Shown: piece by piece, positions 60,021-64,000 of the stretch
Position numbering within the stretch: position 1 is the stretch's first letter
How the letters are laid out: each line of letters begins with the position of its first letter
Assembly (NCBI GenBank): GCA_015680685.1
Contig: MNCI01037976.1
Span: 382,682-446,681, forward strand
Reading direction: 5' to 3'
Length of the DNA stretch: 64,000 nt
Origin: Gnetum montanum
Lineage: Eukaryota; Streptophyta; Gnetopsida; Gnetales; Gnetaceae
Notes under the pieces: model-generated
Database searches by the model: none
Told to the model about the DNA's origin: nothing
Seen by the model: only the letters and a program-made list of their open reading frames with translations
Program-made: the position numbers and the translations under genes

Positions 60021-60644
60021 CAAGCTTCCTCATCCTCTTATTTTATCTTATTAAGGCCTAAGAAGCATTTTGTAACTAATCTCTCTTGGAATGACACTAA
60101 TGTCCCTCATTATTAGAACATACGTAGGGCTTCATTAGTCATTCACATGACTCCTCACTATGATGAAGTTTCTATGTCATCTTAGCATGAATTCTATTAT
60201 CCTCCCTCTCCCTCAAGGAACAAATCCTTTCTTATTTCCTACTCTTAGTTATCCTATCAAAATTCTCACAAGATCTCAAAGAAGGTAGAATCCAATGATA
60301 AGAAAAAAATGAAGGAATTGGCCAAAAACAAAAACAAAAATAAGGTTTCATTTCAAGATGAATCAAATGTAAATCTCCTAACTTCCATTATCATCTCAAA
60401 TCCACTAATAATATCTGATCTTGTTTTCCCTTCACCAACTTCCAAAATCCAACTTTTGCAAATAAGAGTATGCCCCAAATTACCATTGCCATGATGTCAA
60501 AAAAGATAAATATTTTTCTCTTTGACCTCATTTCCACTTCAAAGAAATACCTTTTAGTGTTGAAGGAGATACTAAAGTCCATAACAGTGCCTTTGGACAT
60601 TCAGCACTATAACATAGCTACTAGTCCATAAAATATCCATCAAA
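60021..60644 (+). pseudogene. J element, gag-pol linker remnant
   Basis: Short plus frames, one starting KELAKNKNKNKVSFQDESN (60309-60494). Lys/Asn-rich then Pro/Ser-rich. Position suggests the linker between gag and protease; no active-site motif seen. Confidence 0.35.
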
Positions 60645-61214
60645 CCACATCCCCATTCCCAAATGATGTTGTTTCCTAATGAAGATGGTGTCTCTTCATA
60701 GCAAGTGTTATTGTCATCTTAACAAGACCAAAAAGGGTAGTTGTGGTTAAGATTCTAAAGGGCATGTTTTAATAACAGACATGTCTCTTAAGATAACCTT
60801 TGGGGATTTTGCCTAAGGCATTTATACCTAGGGTTAGAGGTCATGCTAGCATGGAGTGGTGGGGTCGGTATAGGTAAATCATGGGAAGCTATGTGAAGCG
60901 AGATAGGAAGTGGATTGGCCATCCCTTCTAGCCAAGTTTTAGGCCTAATCGTGGTGGCAATGTTGGGTTGCCTCTAAGGGATAGATGTTAAAGGAAGAAA
61001 ACCACAAGGAATACTCTAGAGCATGATCCGAATATGCTATTCCATGTCAATAAAGCATCCTTTTATTTTTCTGTATACATTTTCCATATTATTTTCTTTA
61101 TAAATAATGTCAAATATCATTTATATTTTGCATTTGGTATGTTTTCTTTGTATGTATAATGTCTAATATATCATATATTGGACATTTTCCATGACATCTA
61201 GGGATGGGATGTCA
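60645..61214 (+). repeat. Solo LTR of family C
   Basis: ACATCCCCATTCCCAAATGATG ... ATCTAGGGATGGGATGTCA is the reverse of the LTR at 45236-45832 and has the same length (about 570 bp). No primer-binding site or polypurine tract adjoins. The left edge is approximate. The flanks share CTAGTCCATAAA (60621) and ATAGTCCATAAA (61223). Confidence 0.75.
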
Positions 61215-62469
61215 TAAGTAATAGTCCATAAATTCATGGAAAACTACAAAAGTTCATCAAAATAAAATATTTTGTAGATACATGATCATAAAATATATCA
61301 ATCAATCCTAGTCATCTAATTCCCCATTACAATCATAAAGGATATTCTCCATCACTACTACATCATCCACATCTTTTTGTCCATTGTTAGAACTTTTTGG
61401 AGCATCAACACCTATAACTCAAAATAAAAAAAAATATTTAAAACATAAAATCCATAAAAATAATAACAAAAAAATTTAAAAAATGATAAATAATAATATA
61501 AGAAAAATTATTAATATTAATAAAAATAACTAAAAATAACAACTAAAATTAAACACAAATATGGAATTCTTTAGATTTGAAAAAAAAATCCAAAAATTAA
61601 AATAACTTACCTTTTTCTATGATAACCTTTAACTTCTCTATTATACAATCTATCATGCCTTTTTTCAAGTCTCCTTTATTGATGTTTTCCCAACACTAAA
61701 AATAAAAAATAAAAACAAACTTAATAATATGATTCTAGATTTGTTCCATACATTTTGTTTTAGGGGTCAATTTTTGAAGGTAAGAAAGTTTGGTTTTCTC
61801 ATCCTAATCTCAACACTCAAAAACATTTTCACTTTCAATTTTTAATTTTCTATACCTTATAAAATTTTTATGTTTCAATTTTATCTTTAAAATTTTTTAA
61901 AAAAATTCTAAGTTTTCTATGTTGATTCCATGCCATAGAAAAATTCTCTAACCTTCCCACTCCTTACAAAATTTTCCACTTACCATGCCATAAAATTTTC
62001 CAACCTTTGTTCCCCTTCTTTAGACTTAGAAAAGATTTTCACAACATCCTCCTTGTCTTATGCAAATTTTTTATTCCTCTCTTCTCCAAGCCTTATAAAA
62101 CTTTCTAACTCTCCTATATTTTCTAGACTTAGAATATTATCTACCTCTCTCTTCATAGATAAATTTTTCATCCTTCTTCAAAACTTATAATCTTCTTCCT
62201 ATCTCTCCCTTGAAAACTTTTAAATTTTGTTCTAACTCTTCTAGGTTTGTGCAAGAAAACTTGAAATCTTTTCTAACTCTTTTTCTTCTTTTTATTCCAT
62301 GTTCATGTAACTATTTCTTTCTCTCTGATGCGTTATAGGTTATGGAGTCTAGCTTACTCCATCATTTTACTAAATCAATTGTCTCAGATAGGCCTTATGG
62401 TTGAATATCTTGGCATCTCAATGAAGATTTGATTAATTTTTTATCCTTGACAAATTATTCTCTATCATC
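61215..62469. other. A-rich then pyrimidine-rich stretch of J element, no motif
   Basis: 61410-61700 is strongly A-rich on the listed strand and 61800-62330 strongly T/C-rich with recurrent CTTATAAAA/TTTTCC words. No coding motif. Protease of J would be expected here but I cannot see it. Confidence 0.4.
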
Positions 62470-62865
62470 TTAACCCTTGATATCATTGAGGAAGACTTAA
62501 TCCCTCAAACTAATATTTTCTTCTTAGATCATAAACCTATTTTGACTAATGATCTATTACTAGATCTCACTCTAACAAATCACTAAAATGAGAAAAATGC
62601 CTTATAACTATAGGCAAAACTACTCAATGATATTAAGAAATCCATTCTAGAAACACTTAGAGGAAATTCTATCACCTTTTCATGGGGATATGATGACATA
62701 CTCATTTTGAATCACATTCTCATCTAACATAACATCATAGTTGAGGAAGATTTCAAAATCATCAAGAAAAAAGCCCAAAAAATCAAGTCTAATCTAGGCC
62801 TAGTCATAAAAGATGAGATCACCAAACTCTACAACACTAGATTTATACATCTTATAGATTACTCT
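62470..62865 (+). pseudogene. J element reverse transcriptase N-terminus, cut by an LTR
   Basis: The plus frame reads SITFSWGYDDILILNHILI, then NIIVEEDFKIIKKKAQKIKS and VIKDEITKLYNTRFIHLIDYS. This follows the gypsy RT start (FAWSYxDMPGLDPxIVxH ... KPVRQxxRxxxP ... KEEIxKLLxxGFIxPIxYSxW). The frame stops at the Ser of YS-W, exactly where the LTR at 62866 begins, so the LTR element inserted into the RT gene. Confidence 0.7.
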
Positions 62866-63511
62866 TGATGAAGCATTGATTGGCTACATTGACAAGATCA
62901 CGATGTATCCATTTCAATGCAGCTACCTTGACACAGTTCCTTCAATGTAGTTTCCTTAATGTAGCCAGTTCGACATGACCTCGTTGATGGATGCAATGAT
63001 GCATTGATGTAGCCTCATCGACATAGTTTTCTTTTTCACCTACAAATATGCATGCTCGCATCATGTATTGGCATTCTTTTATCAATACAGTATCCAAACT
63101 CTTGCAATTTTATTCCATAGTCTTAAAGAACAATCAATGAGTTCCTGTAGTGTGGATTTGAGTTAATTGTATGGTGTCTTATTTGAGTGGTAATGTACCT
63201 AGACAAATTCCATGAATGGAAATAAGATGACGATTAATGTTTATTCATTATAACACTTTGACTTAGATTAAATTTACTTTCCATGCAATTTATATTTCAT
63301 GTACATAGTTAATATCTACATTTCCATGCACGTTAATTAATTGGAAGAATTATTGAGACAAATTTCAAGCATAAATCTTTATTCAATTGGTAATCCCAGT
63401 AGCGTTATTGTTTGGTTCACCTAGTAGTATAACTCTTGGTAATCCTAATAGTGGATACATGGGTTCAAGATGTATATAGAAATTTGGGAATAGATACTCA
63501 TCATTCATAGG
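62866..63511 (+). repeat. LTR related to A and F, plus orientation, truncated
   Basis: Starts TGATGAAGCATTGATTGG. Its blocks TTGGTAATCCCAGTAGCGTTATTGTTTGG and GGTTCAAGATGTATATAG align with 22533-22625 of element A LTR and, reversed, with the F LTRs. It contains several copies of a CAATGTAGC/GATGTAGC word near the start. About 8 CpG remain. It stops at 63511, where another LTR begins inverted. Confidence 0.6.
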
Positions 63512-64000
63512 TGATGAGTGGCAAGGTACCCCTACACTCAACCATATGAAACAAGCGTAGCACATGTGATCCGATCAAACTCTGTAGACTAAATTCCTAA
63601 ACACCCCATGGAACACTTGGGATTAATCATTCATTGGCTTCCCAGACTTACTTGTTGTTGTCATGGTGTATGTTTAAGTAAGTCCGAGGTATATGATTTT
63701 TATGGTCTTTTATGGTTTTTCTCCTATTCTATCAAGGTGAAGGGTTGAGAGAGCTAACTAACTCTAACTAAGGACTAAGTCTAAATTAACTAGTGTCAGC
63801 ATCTGTTCCCACTTACCATACACACCTTAAACTATGCAATTGTGGCTACCAAACACTAATCGTTACTAGAATCACCACACATAATGCACGTGCTCGAAGT
63901 GGTCGTACTGAGGCACTTAACTAGCCTAAATGTGATGAGTAGTCAATTCCTTGACTAGCTGTACACATCCGTAGATGCTCGTAATCAAGTCGTACTCATT
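63512..64000 (-). repeat. LTR of the same lineage, minus orientation, less mutated, runs off the window
   Basis: TGATGAGTGGCAAGGTACCCC ... is the reverse of the 3' end of the A LTR (GGGGTACCTCATCACTCATCA). AAGTCCGAGGTATATGAT and TCTAAATTAACTAG align with the reverse of 22735-22750 and 22660-22690. About 10 CpG in 489 bp, far above the rest of the window. Probably the 3' LTR end of a younger minus-strand element inserted into the LTR on its left, with its body beyond the window. Confidence 0.6.

Overview
This window looks like repeat-dominated intergenic DNA from a large seed-plant genome. It is very AT-rich: the lines I counted are about 28-30% GC, and CpG is almost absent over most of the window. 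I found no intact protein-coding gene, tRNA, rRNA or CRISPR array. Nearly everything I can identify is a decayed LTR retrotransposon or a fragment of one. The extreme AT richness, CpG loss and loss of CAG codons suggest long decay by deamination of methylated cytosine. A gymnosperm such as Welwitschia would fit, but that is inference from composition and recollection, not a database match.

Layout: 1-3.8 kb is a Copia gag plus its 5' LTR (minus strand). 3.8-5.24 kb is the 5' end of a minus-strand element of 'family C', whose LTR reads TGTCACATTCCC...GGATGTCA. 6.66-7.16 kb is a second Copia gag/PBS/LTR remnant. 7.16-16.06 kb is a complete but ruined minus-strand 'family F' element whose 5' LTR carries a further solo LTR (14.4-15.4 kb). 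16.07-18.2 kb is the 3' part of a plus-strand family D LTR with its PBS. 18.3-20.36 kb is a second F LTR with adjoining coding remnant. 20.45-49.77 kb is a minus-strand Ty3/gypsy chromovirus-like element ('D') with LTRs of about 3.2 kb. Element A (22.05-30.27 kb, perfect 5-bp target duplication) sits inside its 3' LTR. Element E (36.97-49.59 kb) sits inside its 5' LTR, and a family C element (40.14-45.83 kb) sits inside E. 49.77-52.0 kb is another gypsy remnant (LTR, PPT, integrase). 52.1-57.2 kb is unrecognised. 57.2-62.87 kb holds two Tat-like gag/protease/RT remnants in opposite orientations, plus a family C solo LTR. 62.87-64.0 kb holds two LTRs related to A/F joined in inverted orientation; the last one is clearly less mutated.

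Two points stand out. First, A, E and F look like one lineage. Their LTRs begin TGATGA or close to it, and they have a decayed primer-binding site best matching tRNA-Asp. They show no recognisable RT or integrase, and carry a 3' ORF next to the polypurine tract (putative plant transposon-like domain followed by coiled coil in A and F; coiled coil in E). Second, the family C element inside E carries an apparently intronless, broken copy of a host CCR4/Angel-type exonuclease domain in the same orientation as the element. This looks like gene capture by an LTR retrotransposon.

All coordinates come from reading and hand translation; LTR edges are within a few bases where termini or target duplications are stated, and approximate elsewhere.
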